A model generated the notes under the pieces. That model was not told where the DNA came from. It ran no database searches and was given only the letters and a program-made list of their open reading frames with translations. This document shows positions 41,447 through 56,666 of a stretch of 64,000 nt of DNA, piece after piece. Position 1 is the first letter of the stretch; every line of letters starts with the position of its first letter. Origin of the DNA: Cladorhizidae sp. MBARI D1340-BT2. Taxonomy: Eukaryota; Porifera; Demospongiae; Poecilosclerida; Cladorhizidae. A program made the translations under genes and the position numbers. Location of the stretch: positions 3,270,610 through 3,334,609 of the forward strand of contig JAQNBH010000004.1 in assembly GCA_028752905.1 (NCBI GenBank). The letters are read 5' to 3'.

Positions 41447-44400
41447 TGGTATACATGCACTCACCTCCACTAGGTTCAGGTATACATGCACTCACCTCCA
41501 CTAGGTTCAGGTATACATGCACTCACCTCCACTAGGTTCAGGTATACATGCACTCACCTCCACTAGGTTCAGGTATACATGCACTCACCTCCACTAGGTT
41601 CAGGTATACATGCACTCACCTCCACTAGGTTCAGGTATACATGCACTCACCTCCACTAGGTTCAGGTATACATGCACTCACCTCCACTAGGTTCAGGTAT
41701 ACATGCACTCACCTCCACTAGGTTCAGGTATACATGCACTCACCCCCACTAGGTTCAGGTATACATGCACTCACCTCCACTAGGTTCAGGTATACATGCA
41801 CTCACCCCCACTAGGTTCAGGTATACATGCACTCACCTCCACTAGGTTCAGGCATACATGCACTCACCCCCACTAGGTTCAGGTATACATGCACTCACCT
41901 CCACTAGGTTCAGGTATACATGCACTCACCTCCACTAGGTTCAGGTATACATGCACTCACCTCCACTAGGTTCAGGTATACATGCACTCACCCCCACTAG
42001 GTTCAGGTATACATGCACTCACCTCCACTAGGTTCAGGTATACATGCACTCACCTCCACTAGGTTCAGGTATACATGCACTCACCTCCACTAGGTTCAGG
42101 TATACATGCACTCACCTCCACTAGGTTCAGGCATACATGCACTCACCTCCACTAGGTTCAGGTATACATGCACTCACCCCCACTAGGTTCAGGTATACAT
42201 GCACTCACCTCCACTAGGTTCAGGTATACATGCACTCACCTCCACTAGGTTCAGGTATACATGCACTCACCTCCAGTAGGTTCAGGTATACATGCACTCA
42301 CCTCCACTAGGTTCAGGTATACATGCACTCACCTCCACTAGGTTCAGGTATACATGCACTCACCTCCACTAGGTTCAGGTATACATGCACTCACCTCCAC
42401 TAGGTTCAGGTATACATGCACTCACCTCCACTAGGTTCAGGTATACATGCACTCACCTCCACTAGGTTCAGGTATACATGCACTCACCTCCACTAGGTTC
42501 AGGTATACATGCACTCACCTCCACTAGGTTCAGGTATACATGCACTCACCCCCACTAGGTTCAGGTATACATGCACTCACCTCCACTAGGTTCAGGTATA
42601 CATGCACTCACCTCCACTAGGTTCAGGTATACATGCACTCACCTCCACTAGGTTCAGGTATACATGCACTCACCTCCACTAGGTTCAGGTATACATGCAC
42701 TCACCCCCACTAGGTTCAGGTATACATGCACTCACCTCCACTAGGTTCAGGTATACATGCACTCACCTCCACTAGGTTCAGGTATACATGCACTCACCTC
42801 CACTAGGTTCAGGTATACATGCACTCACCCCCACTAGGTTCAGGTATACATGCACTCACCTCCACTAGGTTCAGGCATACATGCACTCACCTCCACTAGG
42901 TTCAGGTATACATGCACTCACCTCCACTAGGTTCAGGTATACATGCACTCACCTCCACTAGGTTCAGGTATACATGCACTCACCTCCACTAGGTTCAGGT
43001 ATACATGCACTCACCTCCACTAGGTTCAGGTATACATGCACTCACCTCCACTAGGTTCAGGTATACATGCACTCACCTCCACTAGGTTCAGGTATACATG
43101 CACTCACCCCCACTAGGTTCAGGTATACATGCACTCACCTCCACTAGGTTCAGGTATACATGCACTCACCTCCACTAGGTTCAGGTATACATGCACTCAC
43201 CTCCACTAGGTTCAGGTATACATGCACTCACCTCCACTAGGTTCAGGTATACATGCACTCACCTCCACTAGGTTCAGGTATACATGCACTCACCCCCACT
43301 AGGTTCAGGTATACATGCACTCACCTCCACTAGGTTCAGGTATACATGCACTCACCCCCACTAGGTTCAGGTATACATGCACTCACCCCCACTAGGTTCA
43401 GGTATACATGCACTCACCTCCACTAGGTTCAGGTATACATGCACTCACCTCCACTAGGTTCAGGTATACATGCACTCACCTCCACTAGGTTCAGGTATAC
43501 ATGCACTCACCTCCACTAGGTTCAGGTATACATGCACTCACCTCCACTAGGTTCAGGTATACATGCACTCACCTCCACTAGGTTCAGGTATACATGCACT
43601 CACCTCCACTAGGTTCAGGTATACATGCACTCACCTCCACTAGGTTCAGGTATACATGCACTCACCACCACTAGGTTCAGGTATACATGCACTCACCTCC
43701 ACTAGGTTCAGGTATACATGCACTCACCCCCACTAGGTTCAGGTATACATGCACTCACCTCCACTAGGTTCAGGTATACATGCACTCACCTCCACTAGGT
43801 TCAGGTATACATGCACTCACCTCCACTAGGTTCAGGTATACATGCACTCACCCCCACTAGGTTCAGGTATACATGCACTCACCCCCACTAGGTTCAGGTA
43901 TACATGCACTCACCCCCACTAGGTTCAGGTATACATGCACTCACCTCCACTAGGTTCAGGTATACATGCACTCACCTCCACTAGGTTCAGGTATACATGC
44001 ACTCACCTCCACTAGGTTCAGGTATACATGCACTCACCTCCACTAGGTTCAGGTATACATGCACTCACCTCCACTAGGTTCAGGTATACATGCACTCACC
44101 TCCACTAGGTTCAGGTATACATGCACTCACCCCCACTAGGTTCAGGTATACATGCACTCACCTCCACTAGGTTCAGGTATACATGCACTCACCTCCACTA
44201 GGTTCAGGTATACATGCACTCACCCCCACTAGGTTCAGGTATACATGCACTCACCTCCACTAGGTTCAGGTATACATGCACTCACCTCCACTAGGTTCAG
44301 GTATACATGCACTCACCTCCACTAGGTTCAGGTATACATGCACTCACCTCCACTAGGTTCAGGTATACATGCACTCACCTCCACTAGGTTCAGGTATACA

Positions 44401-45867
44401 TGCACTCACCTCCACTAGGTTCAGGTATACATGCACTCACCTCCACTAGGTTCAGGTATACATGCACTCACCCCCACTAGGTTCAGGTATACATGCACTC
44501 ACCTCCACTAGGTTCAGGTATACATGCACTCACCCCCACTAGGTTCAGGTATACATGCACTCACCCCCACTAGGTTCAGGTATACATGCACTCACCTCCA
44601 CTAGGTTCAGGTATACATGCACTCACCTCCACTAGGTTCAGGTATACATGCACTCACCCCCACTAGGTTCAGGTATACATGCACTCACCTCCACTAGGTT
44701 CAGGTATACATGCACTCACCCCCACTAGGTTCAGGTATACATGCACTCACCCCCACTAGGTTCAGGTATACATGCACTCACCTCCACTAGGTTCAGGTAT
44801 ACATGCACTCACCTCCACTAGGTTCAGGTATACATGCACTCACCTCCACTAGGTTCAGGTATACATGCACTCACCTCCACTAGGTTCAGGTATACATGCA
44901 CTCACCTCCACTAGGTTCAGGTATACATGCACTCACCTCCACTAGGTTCAGGTATACATGCACTCACCCCCACTAGGTTCAGGTATACATGCACTCACCT
45001 CCACTAGGTTCAGGTATACATGCACTCACCTCCACTAGGTTCAGGAATACATGCACTCACCTCCACTAGGTTCAGGTATACATGCACTCACCTCCACTAG
45101 GTTCAGGTATACATGCACTCACCTCCACTAGGTTCAGGAATACATGCACTCACCCCCACTAGGTTCAGGTATACATGCACTCACCCCCACTAGGTTCAGG
45201 TATACATGCACTCACCCCCACTAGGTTCAGGTATACATGCACTCACCCCCACTAGGTTCAGGTATACATGCACTCACCCCCACTAGGTTCAGGTATACAT
45301 GCACTCACCTCCACTAGGTTCAGGTATACATGCACTCACCCCCACTAGGTTCAGGTATACATGCACTCACCTCCACTAGGTTCAGGTATACATGCACTCA
45401 CCTCCACTAGGTTCAGGTATACATGCACTCACCTCCACTAGGTTCAGGTATACATGCACTCACCTCCACTAGGTTCAGGTATACATGCACTCACCTCCAC
45501 TAGGTTCAGGTATACATGCACTCACCCCCACTAGGTTCAGGTATACATGCACTCACCCCCACTAGGTTCAGGTATACATGCACTCACCTCCACTAGGTTC
45601 AGGTATACATGCACTCACCTCCACTAGGTTCAGGTATACATGCACTCACCTCCACTAGGTTCAGGTATACATGCACTCACCTCCACTAGGTTCAGGTATA
45701 CATGCACTCACCTCCACTAGGTTCAGGTATACATGCACTCACCCCCACTAGGTTCAGGTATACATGCACTCACCTCCACTAGGTTCAGGTATACATGCAC
45801 TCACCCCCACTAGGTTCAGGTATACATGCACTCACCTTCACTAGGTTCAGGTATACATGCACTCACC
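41447..45867. repeat. 31-bp satellite array, A block 1
   Basis: About 142 units of 31 bp. Marker variants: CAGGCATACATG at about 41850, 42130 and 42872; CTCCAGTAGG at 42272; CAGGAATACATG at about 45044 and 45137. The same markers, in the same order, occur in the block at 56667-60650. Confidence 0.96.
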
Positions 45868-46021
45868 ACATAGGGAAGTGTGGTAGCACTCTATATATTG
45901 GGAAGTGTGGCAGCACTCTCTATATTGGGAAGTGTGGTAGTACTCTATATATTGGGAAGTGTGGCAGCACTCTCTATATTGGGAAGTGTGGTAGTACTCT
46001 ATATATTGGGAAGTGTGGTAG

Positions 46022-46890
46022 TGTCAGAGAAAGCCCTGACAGCGGAAGCTGTTAGAGGGGAAACACTGTCAGAGGGAGGTTGACACTACACACCCACAAG
46101 TGGCAGTAGACACCCACCAACTCAGAACCAAAACCGCAACTATGGATCATCCCACTTCAACAGCAGAGACCCCTGATTGGTTGGAAAAAGGAACTCCTGA
46201 TTGGTCAGATCAGTCTCTGAGGAGAATGATCCTAGGCACAACACAAGATAAACCAGCTGCCTATAAAAGAACAAGAGACTTCGAGAGAGGAGGAGAAGGA
46301 GTAATCAACAAGCCGGAAGAAAGAAGGAAAGCCCCTCAACAAACTAACTCCTCAATGAACTGAAGAGAGACTCAGAACTGAGCTGACTTGGCTCTGCGTA
46401 ATATAGAAAACAATAGGAGTAATGATGTATTGATAGACGTGGTCGTGTACATCATTTTGTTATTGTTGATTATAATCAACTTACCTTATACAGAAAAGGA
46501 GGGCAGAGGTCTAGAGAGAGAGAGAAGACTCTGTTTGATTATATACTTGGTCTAGATAAGGCTATTGTGAGAGAGAAGCAATAGTAAGGTCTGGGCGTCA
46601 AAGAAAGCGAACCTGGAAAGAGAAGTTGTGCTGAGACTTCTTCTGAAGATTTATATTGTTAGGAAGTAATATTCCGGCAATTGCCGTATAGGTTTGGACC
46701 GAACACGCCTACTTCACGAAAACCACACTTTTTTTAATTTTTTTTTTTTTTTTACTTCACAGTATCATATGGTGAGACATGAATAGAAGTACACTGAAGG
46801 ACAACTAGCCTACCTATGTGACTAGTAGCAATGGATAAAAATGATTAAATTAATATTTAATTAAAGATAGTCAGATTTCGTCTTTTCAGC
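46022..46890 (+). promoter_or_regulatory. Promoter-like block upstream of hAT copy 2
   Basis: Same as the block at 38001, with TATAAAAG at 46262-46269 and both ATTGG boxes conserved. The T run is broken by AA. Confidence 0.45.
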
Positions 46891-48118
46891 ATGGCTTCCA
46901 GGTTACCAAATTGTCCTAAGCTTCCCGATCATCCGACTCAACCAACTAACTTTAGTTTTCCTAAGCGATCTTTCGGCCGAACCAATATCTCTTATCGCTC
47001 TTTTCAGAGCGCTTGGTTCAACCAATGGAAATGGCTTCACTACGAGACATGGCTTATTGTTTCACGTGTGTGCAAGCAATCCATCCAAACAGGTAAGATA
47101 CAGTGGGGCAGCTTCTGCTAGTAAGCCTAGCTGCCACTCGTATTGGCAGCAATCATTCCATATTTCACAGCTAGTATATATATTGGGTAAACTGAAGATG
47201 ATAAGGAAACATGCAGGACTCAACCTTTTTGTCTGGGTTCAGTAACTGGAAGGATAGAACTCGATGTTTCAACCAACATGAGAGCACAAAATCTCATAAA
47301 GCAGCTACCGATTTAGTGATCACTATACCAGGTACGACTAGTGATGTTGGAAGTATGTTATCTTCTCAACATGCTTTGCAAAAAGCCGTGAACAGAGAGT
47401 ACCTTATCAAGATAGCTCAGAATAGCTTTTCGTGGTGCTGGTGATGAAGTTGACAGTAAACTTCATGCAATTAATGCATCTTCGTGCATTGGATGATCCT
47501 GCAATATCGGCCATGTTAAGTAAAGAAAACTGATAAATATACTAGTCCCCAAATACAAAATGAAGTTATTAAAATAATGGCATTACATATTATAGCCAGT
47601 TCTATCCAGCAAGCCGAGTATTTTGCCCTGATGGCTGATGAAGTGTCGGATGCATCCAATAAGGAGCAATTCGTTGTTTGCTTTCGGTGGGTTGATGATG
47701 ATTTTCAACCCCATGAAGATTTCTATGGCCTTGACCATGTTGAGTCCATAAAAGCAGATGTCTTGGTTGGTAGTTTGAAGGATGCGATGTGTCGTATGAG
47801 TCTTAGCATTCATAACTGTCGTGCTCAATGCTATGATGTTGCTGCAAACATGGTATAAGGGGTGGGACTTCTACTAAAATTTGTGGAGAAGAGTCACGAG
47901 CTATTTTTGTCCATTGCTATGGTCATGCTTTAAATTTAGCTGCTGGAGAAACCATCAAGAATACTGAGGAATACTCTAGATACTACTTTTGAAATATCTA
48001 AACTGCTTAAATACTCACCTCGGCGAGAAGGCTTGTTTAACAAGATTAAAGCAGAAATTAGTCCTGGAACAACTGGGCCTGTAAACTGGTGCACTCTTAG
48101 CTGTAGTAGTCCTATATA
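46891..48118 (+). pseudogene. hAT transposase pseudogene, copy 2
   Basis: Carries the same frame breaks and the same truncation as copy 1, plus a one-base insertion at about 47524 that shortens the open DUF4371 frame (MALHIIASSIQQAEYF onward). The shared lesions mean the transposon was already dead when the macrosatellite unit multiplied. Confidence 0.88.
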
Positions 48119-49313
48119 TTGGGAAGTGTACTAGCACTCTCTATATTGGGAAGTGTGGTAGTACTCTATATATAGGGAAGTGTGGTAGCACTCTATATAT
48201 AGGGAAGTGTACTAGCACTCTATATATAGGGAAGTGTGGTAGCACTCTATATATAGGGAAGTGTACTAGCACTCTATATATAGGGAAGTGTACTAGCACT
48301 CTATATATAGGGAAGTGTACTAGCACTCTATATATAGGGAAGTGTGGTAGCACTCTATATATAGGGAAGTGTGGTAGTACTCTATATATAGGGAAGTGTG
48401 GTAGCACTCTATATATAGGGAAGTGTACTAGCACTCTATATATAGGGAAGTGTACTAGCACTCTATATATAGGGAAGTGTGGTAGCACTCTATATATTGG
48501 GAAGTGTGGTAGCACTCTATATATAGGGAAGTGTGGTAGCACTCTATATATAGGGAAGTGTGGTAGCACTCTCTATATTGGGAAGTGTGGTAGCACTCTC
48601 TATATAGGGAAGTGTACTAGCACTCTATATATAGGGAAGTGTGGTAGCACTCTATATATAGGGAAGTGTACTAGCACTCTATATATAGGGAAGTGTACTA
48701 GTACTCTATATATAGGGAAGTGTGGTAGCACTCTCTATATTGGGAAGTGTGGTAGCACTCTCTATATAGGGAAGTGTGGTAGCACTCTATATATAGGGAA
48801 GTGTGGTAGCACTCTCTATATAGGGAAGTGTGGTAGCACTCTATATATAGGGAAGTGTGGTAGCACTCTATATATAGGGAAGTGTGGTAGTACTCTATAT
48901 ATAGGGAAGTGTGGTAGCACTCTATATATAGGGAAGTGTGGTAGCACTCTATATATAGGGAAGTGTGGTAGTACTCTATATATAGGGAAGTGTGGTAGCA
49001 CTCTATATATAGGGAAGTGTGGTAGCACTCTCTATATAGGGAAGTGTGGTAGCACTCTATATATAGGGAAGTGTGGTAGTACTCTCTATATAGGGAAGTG
49101 TGGTAGCACTCTATATATAGGGAAGTGTACTAGCACTCTATATATAGGGAAGTGTGGTAGCACTCTATATATAGGGAAGTGTGGTAGCACTCTATATATA
49201 GGGAAGTGTGGTAGCACTCTATATATAGGGAAGTGTGGTAGCACTCTATATATAGGGAAGTGTGGTAGTACTCTATATATAGGGAAGTGTGGTAGTACTC
49301 TATATATAGGGAA
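48119..49313. repeat. 27-bp array, unit 2
   Basis: About 44 units of 27 bp, same family as 40106-41405. The variant order matches the array that begins at 62901 and is shorter than the A-type arrays. Ends at the GGTGCTGTATTAGGACC linker. Confidence 0.96.
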
Positions 49314-49352
49314 GGTGCTGTATTAGGACCAGGATAGACTAGAGGGCCACAT

Positions 49353-52300
49353 GGTATACATGCACTCACCTCCACTAGGTTCAGGTATACATGCACTCAC
49401 CTCCACTAGGTTCAGGTATACATGCACTCACCTCCACTAGGTTCAGGTATACATGCACTCACCTCCACTAGGTTCAGGTATACATGCACTCACCTCCACT
49501 AGGTTCAGGTATACATGCACTCACCTCCACTAGGTTCAGGTATACATGCACTCACCTCCACTAGGTTCAGGTATACATGCACTCACCTCCACTAGGTTCA
49601 GGTATACATGCACTCACCTCCACTAGGTTCAGGTATACATGCACTCACCTCCACTAAGTTCAGGTATACATGCACTCACCTCCACTAGGTTCAGGTATAC
49701 ATGCACTCACCTCCACTAGGTTCAGGTATACATGCACTCACCTCCACTAGGTTCAGGTATACATGCACTCACCTCCACTAGGTTCAGGTATACATGCACT
49801 CACCTCCACTAGGTTCAGGTATACATGCACTCACCTCCACTAGGTTCAGGTATACATGCACTCACCTCCACTAGGTTCAGGTATACATGCACTCACCTCC
49901 ACTAGGTTCAGGTATACATGCACTCACCTCCACTAGGTTCAGGTATACATGCACTCACCCCCACTAGGTTCAGGTATACATGCACTCACTCACCTCCACT
50001 AGGTTCAGGTATACATGCACTCACCCCCACTAGGTTCAGGTATACATGCACTCACCTCCACTAGGTTCAGGTATACATGCACTCACCTCCACTAGGTTCA
50101 GGTATACATGCACTCACCTCCACTAGGTTCAGGTATACATGCACTCACCTCCACTAGGTTCAGGTATACATGCACTCACCTCCACTAGGTTCAGGTATAC
50201 ATGCACTCACCCCCACTAGGTTCAGGTATACATGCACTCACCCCCACTAGGTTCAGGTATACATGCACTCACCTCCACTAGGTTCAGGTATACATGCACT
50301 CACCCCCACTAGGTTCAGGTATACATGCACTCACCTCCACTAGGTTCAGGTATACATGCACTCACCTCCACTAGGTTCAGGTATACATGCACTCACCCCC
50401 ACTAGGTTCAGGTATACATGCACTCACCTCCACTAGGTTCAGGTATACATGCACTCACCTCCACTAGGTTCAGGTATACATGCACTCACCCCCACTAGGT
50501 TCAGGTATACATGCACTCACCTCCACTAGGTTCAGGTATACATGCACTCACCTCCACTAGGTTCAGGTATACATGCACTCACCTCCACTAGGTTCAGGTA
50601 TACATGCACTCACCCCCACTAGGTTCAGGTATACATGCACTCACCTCCACTAGGTTCAGGTATACATGCACTCACCTCCACTAGGTTCAGGTATACATGC
50701 ACTCACCTCCACTAGGTTCAGGTATACATGCACTCACCTCCACTAGGTTCAGGTATACAGGCACTCACCTCCACTAGGTTCAGGTATACATGCACTCACC
50801 TCCACTAGGTTCAGGTATACATGCACTCACCTCCACTAGGTTCAGGTATACATGCACTCACCTCCACTAGGTTCAGGTATACATGCACTCACCTCCACTA
50901 GGTTCAGGTATACATGCACTCACCTCCACTAGGTTCAGGTATACATGCACTCACCCCCACTAGGTTCAGGTATACATGCACTCACCTCCACTAGGTTCAG
51001 GTATACATGCACTCACCTCCACTAGGTTCAGGTATACATGCACTCACCTCCACTAGGTTCAGGTATACATGCACTCACCTCCACTAGGTTCAGGTATACA
51101 TGCACTCACCTCCACTAGGTTCAGGTATACATGCACTCACCTCCACTAGGTTCAGGTATACATGCACTCACCTCCACTAGGTTCAGGTATACATGCACTC
51201 ACCTCCACTAGGTTCAGGTATACATGCACTCACCTCCACTAGGTTCAGGTATACATGCACTCACCTCCACTAGGTTCAGGTATACATGCACTCACCTCCA
51301 CTAGGTTCAGGTATACATGCACTCACCTCCACTAGGTTCAGGTATACATGCACTCACCTCCACTAGGTTCAGGTATACATGCACTCACCTCCACTAGGTT
51401 CAGGTATACATGCACTCACCTCCACTAGGTTCAGGTATACATGCACTCACCTCCACTAGGTTCAGGTATACATGCACTCACCTCCACTAGGTTCAGGTAT
51501 ACATGCACTCACCTCCACTAGGTTCAGGTATACATGCACTCACCCCCACTAGGTTCAGGTATACATGCACTCACCTCCACTAGGTTCAGGTATACATGCA
51601 CTCACCCCCACTAGGTTCAGGTATACATGCACTCACCTCCACTAGGTTCAGGTATACATGCACTCACCTCCACTAGGTTCAGGTATACATGCACTCACCT
51701 CCACTAGGTTCAGGTATACATGCACTCACCCCCACTAGGTTCAGGTATACATGCACTCACCTCCACTAGGTTCAGGTATACATGCACTCACCTCCACTAG
51801 GTTCAGGTATACATGCACTCACCTCCACTAGGTTCAGGTATACATGCACTCACCTCCACTAGGTTCAGGTATACATGCACTCACCTCCACTAGGTTCAGG
51901 TATACATGCACTCACCTCCACTAGGTTCAGGTATACATGCACTCACCTCCACTAGGTTCAGGTATACATGCACTCACCTCCACTAGGTTCAGGTATACAT
52001 GCACTCACCTCCACTAGGTTCAGGTATACATGCACTCACCTCCACTAGGTTCAGGTATACATGCACTCACCCCCACTAGGTTCAGGTATACATGCACTCA
52101 CCCCCACTAGGTTCAGGTATACATGCACTCACCTCCACTAGGTTCAGGTATACATGCACTCACCTCCACTAGGTTCAGGTATACATGCACTCACCTCCAC
52201 TAGGTTCAGGTATACATGCACTCACCTCCACTAGGTTCAGGTATACATGCACTCACCCCCACTAGGTTCAGGTATACATGCACTCACCCCCACTAGGTTC

Positions 52301-53063
52301 AGGTATACATGCACTCACCCCCACTAGGTTCAGGTATACATGCACTCACCTCCACTAGGTTCAGGTATACATGCACTCACCCCCACTAGGTTCAGGTATA
52401 CATGCACTCACCCCCACTAGGTTCAGGTATACATGCACTCACCTCCACTAGGTTCAGGTATACATGCACTCACCTCCACTAGGTTCAGGTATACATGCAC
52501 TCACCTCCACTAGGTTCAGGTATACATGCACTCACCTCCACTAGGTTCAGGTATACATGCACTCACCTCCACTAGGTTCAGGTATACATGCACTCACCCC
52601 CACTAGGTTCAGGTATACATGCACTCACCCCCACTAGGTTCAGGTATACATGCACTCACCTCCACTAGGTTCAGGTATACATGCACTCACCTCCACTAGG
52701 TTCAGGTATACATGCACTCACCTCCACTAGGTTCAGGTATACATGCACTCACCTCCACTAGGTTCAGGTATACATGCACTCACCTCCACTAGGTTCAGGT
52801 ATACATGCACTCACCTCCACTAGGTTCAGGTATACATGCACTCACCTCCACTAGGTTCAGGTATACATGCACTCACCTCCACTAGGTTCAGGTATACATG
52901 CACTCACCTCCACTAGGTTCAGGTATACATGCACTCACCCCCACTAGGTTCAGGTATACATGCACTCACCTCCACTAGGTTCAGGTATACATGCACTCAC
53001 CCCCACTAGGTTCAGGTATACATGCACTCACCTTCACTAGGTTCAGGTATACATGCACTCACC
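49353..53063. repeat. 31-bp satellite array, B block
   Basis: About 119 units. Private variants not seen in the A blocks: CACTAAGTTCAGG at about 49657, a CTCACTCACC insertion at about 49986 and TATACAGGCACTC at about 50756. Confidence 0.96.
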
Positions 53064-53217
53064 ACATAGGGAAGTGTGGTAGCACTCTATATATTGGGAA
53101 GTGTGGCAGCACTCTCTATATTGGGAAGTGTGGTAGTACTCTATATATTGGGAAGTGTGGCAGCACTCTCTATATTGGGAAGTGTGGTAGTACTCTATAT
53201 ATTGGGAAGTGTGGTAG

Positions 53218-54095
53218 TGTCAGAGAAAGCCCTGACAGCGGAAGCTGTTAGAGGGGAAACACTGTCAGAGGGAGGTTGACACTACACACCCACAAGTGGC
53301 AGTAGACACCCACCAACTCAGAACCAAAACCGCAACTATGGATCATCCCACTTCAACAGCAGAGACCCCTGATTGGTTGGAAAAAGGAACTCCTGATTGG
53401 TCAGATCAGTCTCTGAGGAGAATGATCCTAGGCACAACACAAGATAAACCAGCTGCCTATAAAAGAACAAGAGACTTCGAGAGAGGAGGAGAAGGAGTAA
53501 TCAACAAGCCGGAAGAAAGAAGGAAAGCCCCTCAACAAACTAACTCCTCAATGAACTGAAGAGAGACTCAGAACTGAGCTGACTTGGCTCTGCGTAATAT
53601 AGAAAACAATAGGAGTAATGATGTATTGATAGACGTGGTCGTGTACATCATTTTGTTATTGTTGATTATAATCAACTTACCTTATACAGAAAAGGAGGGC
53701 AGAGGTCTAGAGAGAGAGAGAAGACTCTGTTTGATTATATACTTGGTCTAGATAAGGCTATTGTGAGAGAGAAGCAATAGTAAGGTCTGGGCGTCAAAGA
53801 AAGCGAACCTGGAAAGAGAAGTTGTGCTGAGACTTCTTCTGAAGATTTATATTGTTAGGAAGTAATATTCCGGCAATTGCCGTATAGGTTTGGACCGAAC
53901 ACGCCTACTTCACGAAAACCACACTTTTTTTTTTTTTTTTTTTTACTTCACAGTTTTTACTTCACAGTATCATATGGTGAGACATGAATAGAAGTACACT
54001 GAAGGACAACTAGCCTACCTATGTGACTAGTAGCAATGGATAAAAATTATTAAATTAATATTTAATTAAAGATAGTCAGATTTCGTCTTTTCAGC
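53218..54095 (+). promoter_or_regulatory. Promoter-like block upstream of hAT copy 3
   Basis: Matches the block at 38001, with TATAAAAG at 53458-53465, both ATTGG boxes and the doubled ACTTCACAG of the A type. Confidence 0.45.
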
Positions 54096-55322
54096 ATGGC
54101 TTCCAGGTTACCAAATTGTCCTAAGCTTCCCGATCATCCGACTCAACCAACTAACTTTAGTTTTCCTAAGCGATCTTTCGGCCGAACCAATATATCTTAT
54201 CGCTCTTTTCAGAGCGCTTGGTTCAACCAATGGAAATGGCTTCACTACGAGACATGGCTTATTGTTTCACGTGTGTGCAAGCAATCCATCCAAACAGGTA
54301 AGATACAGTGGGGCAGCTTCTGCTAGTAAGCCTAGCTGCCACTCGTATTGGCAGCAATCATTCCATATTTCACAGCTAGTATATATATTGGGTAAACTGA
54401 AGATGATAAGGAAACATGCAGGACTCAACCTTTTTGTCTGGGTTCAGTAACTGGAAGGATAGAACTCGATGTTTCAACCAACATGAGAGCACAAAATCTC
54501 ATAAAGCAGCTACCGATTTAGTGATCACTATACCAGGTACGACTAGTGATGTTGGAAGTATGTTATCTTCTCAACATGCTTTGCAAAAAGCCGTGAACAG
54601 AGAGTACCTTATCAAGATAGCTCAGAATAGCTTTTCGTGGTGCTGGTGATGAAGTTGACAGTAAACTTCATGCAATTAATGCATCTTCGTGCATTGGATG
54701 ATCCTGCAATATCGGCCATGTTAAGTAAGAAAACTGATAAATATACTAGTCCCCAAATACAAAATGAAGTTATTAAAATAATGGCATTACATATTATAGC
54801 CAGTTCTATCCAGCAAGCCGAGTATTTTGCCCTGATGGCTGATGAAGTGTCGGATGCATCCAATAAGGAGCAATTCGTTGTTTGCTTTCGGTGGGTTGAT
54901 GATGATTTTCAACCCCATGAAGATTTCTATGGCCTTGACCATGTTGAGTCCATAAAAGCAGATGTCTTGGTTGGTAGTTTGAAGGATGCGATGTGTCGTA
55001 TGAGTCTTAGCATTCATAACTGTCGTGCTCAATGCTATGATGTTGCTGCAAACATGGTATAAGGGGTGGGACTTCTACTAAAATTTGTGGAGAAGAGTCA
55101 CGAGCTATTTTTGTCCATTGCTATGGTCATGCTTTAAATTTAGCTGCTGGAGAAACCATCAAGAATACTGAGGAATACTCTAGATACTACTTTTGAAATA
55201 TCTAAACTGCTTAAATACTCACCTCGGCGAGAAGGCTTGTTTAACAAGATTAAAGCAGAAATTAGTCCTGGAACAACTGGGCCTGTAAACTGGTGCACTC
55301 TTAGCTGTAGTAGTCCTATATA
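54096..55322 (+). pseudogene. hAT transposase pseudogene, copy 3
   Basis: Appears identical to copy 1, with the same frame breaks and without the extra A of copies 2 and 4. The longer open stretch (54637-55062) is retained as in copy 1. Confidence 0.88.
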
Positions 55323-56622
55323 TTGGGAAGTGTACTAGCACTCTCTATATAGGGAAGTGTGGTAGTACTCTATATATAGGGAAGTGTACTAGCACTCTAT
55401 ATATAGGGAAGTGTGGTAGCACTCTATATATAGGGAAGTGTGGTAGCACTCTATATATAGGGAAGTGTGGTAGCACTCTATATATAGGGAAGTGTACTAG
55501 CACTCTATATATAGGGAAGTGTACTAGCACTCTATATATAGGGAAGTGTACTAGCACTCTATATATAGGGAAGTGTGGTAGCACTCTATATATAGGGAAG
55601 TGTGGTAGTACTCTATATATAGGGAAGTGTGGTAGCACTCTATATATAGGGAAGTGTACTAGCACTCTATATATAGGGAAGTGTACTAGCACTCTATATA
55701 TAGGGAAGTGTGGTAGCACTCTATATATTGGGAAGTGTGGTAGCACTCTATATATAGGGAAGTGTGGTAGCACTCTATATATAGGGAAGTGTGGTAGCAC
55801 TCTCTATATTGGGAAGTGTGGTAGCACTCTCTATATAGGGAAGTGTACTAGCACTCTATATATAGGGAAGTGTGGTAGCACTCTATATATTGGGAAGTGT
55901 GGTAGCACTCTATATATAGGGAAGTGTGGTAGCACTCTATATATAGGGAAGTGTACTAGCACTCTATATATAGGGAAGTGTACTAGTACTCTATATATAG
56001 GGAAGTGTGGTAGCACTCTCTATATTGGGAAGTGTGGTAGCACTCTCTATATAGGGAAGTGTGGTAGCACTCTATATATAGGGAAGTGTGGTAGCACTCT
56101 CTATATAGGGAAGTGTGGTAGCACTCTATATATAGGGAAGTGTGGTAGCACTCTATATATAGGGAAGTGTGGTAGTACTCTATATATAGGGAAGTGTGGT
56201 AGCACTCTATATATAGGGAAGTGTGGTAGCACTCTATATATAGGGAAGTGTGGTAGTACTCTATATATAGGGAAGTGTGGTAGCACTCTATATATAGGGA
56301 AGTGTGGTAGCACTCTCTATATAGGGAAGTGTGGTAGCACTCTATATATAGGGAAGTGTGGTAGTACTCTATATATAGGGAAGTGTGGTAGCACTCTATA
56401 TATAGGGAAGTGTGGTAGCACTCTATATATAGGGAAGTGTGGTAGCACTCTATATATAGGGAAGTGTGGTAGCACTCTATATATAGGGAAGTGTGGTAGC
56501 ACGCTATATATAGGGAAGTGTACTAGCACTCTATATATAGGGAAGTGTGGTAGCACTCTATATATAGGGAAGTGTACTAGCACTCTATATATAGGGAAGT
56601 GTGGTAGCACTCTATATATATG
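55323..56622. repeat. 27-bp array, unit 3
   Basis: Same length and variant order as the array at 40106-41405, including the rare GTAGCACGCTATAT at 56500 (41283 in unit 1). An exact duplicate apart from one or two positions near the start, as far as reading shows. Confidence 0.96.
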
Positions 56623-56666
56623 GAAGGTGCTGTATTAGGACCAGGATAGACTAGAGGGCCACATGG

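Larger units (their letters stand above)
37847..45867. repeat. Macrosatellite unit 1 (A type), ~8.0 kb
   Basis: Runs from the end of one 31-bp block to the end of the next. Order: five short TATTGGGAAGTGTGG units, promoter-like block, hAT pseudogene, 27-bp array, about 45-bp linker (GCTGTATTAGGACCAGGATA), 31-bp array. A-type marks are the doubled ACTTCACAGTTTTTACTTCA near 38730, AAAAATTATT at 38826, CAATATATCTT near 38970 and TTAAGTAAGAAAACTG at 39504. Confidence 0.93.
45868..53063. repeat. Macrosatellite unit 2 (B type), ~7.2 kb
   Basis: Same order as unit 1. B-type marks are CTTTTTTTAATTTTT in the T run near 46730, a single ACTTCACAG, AAAAATGATT at 46838, CAATATCTCTT near 46985, and an extra A in TTAAGTAAAGAAAACTG at 47517. 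The 27-bp array is shorter than in the A units. Confidence 0.93.
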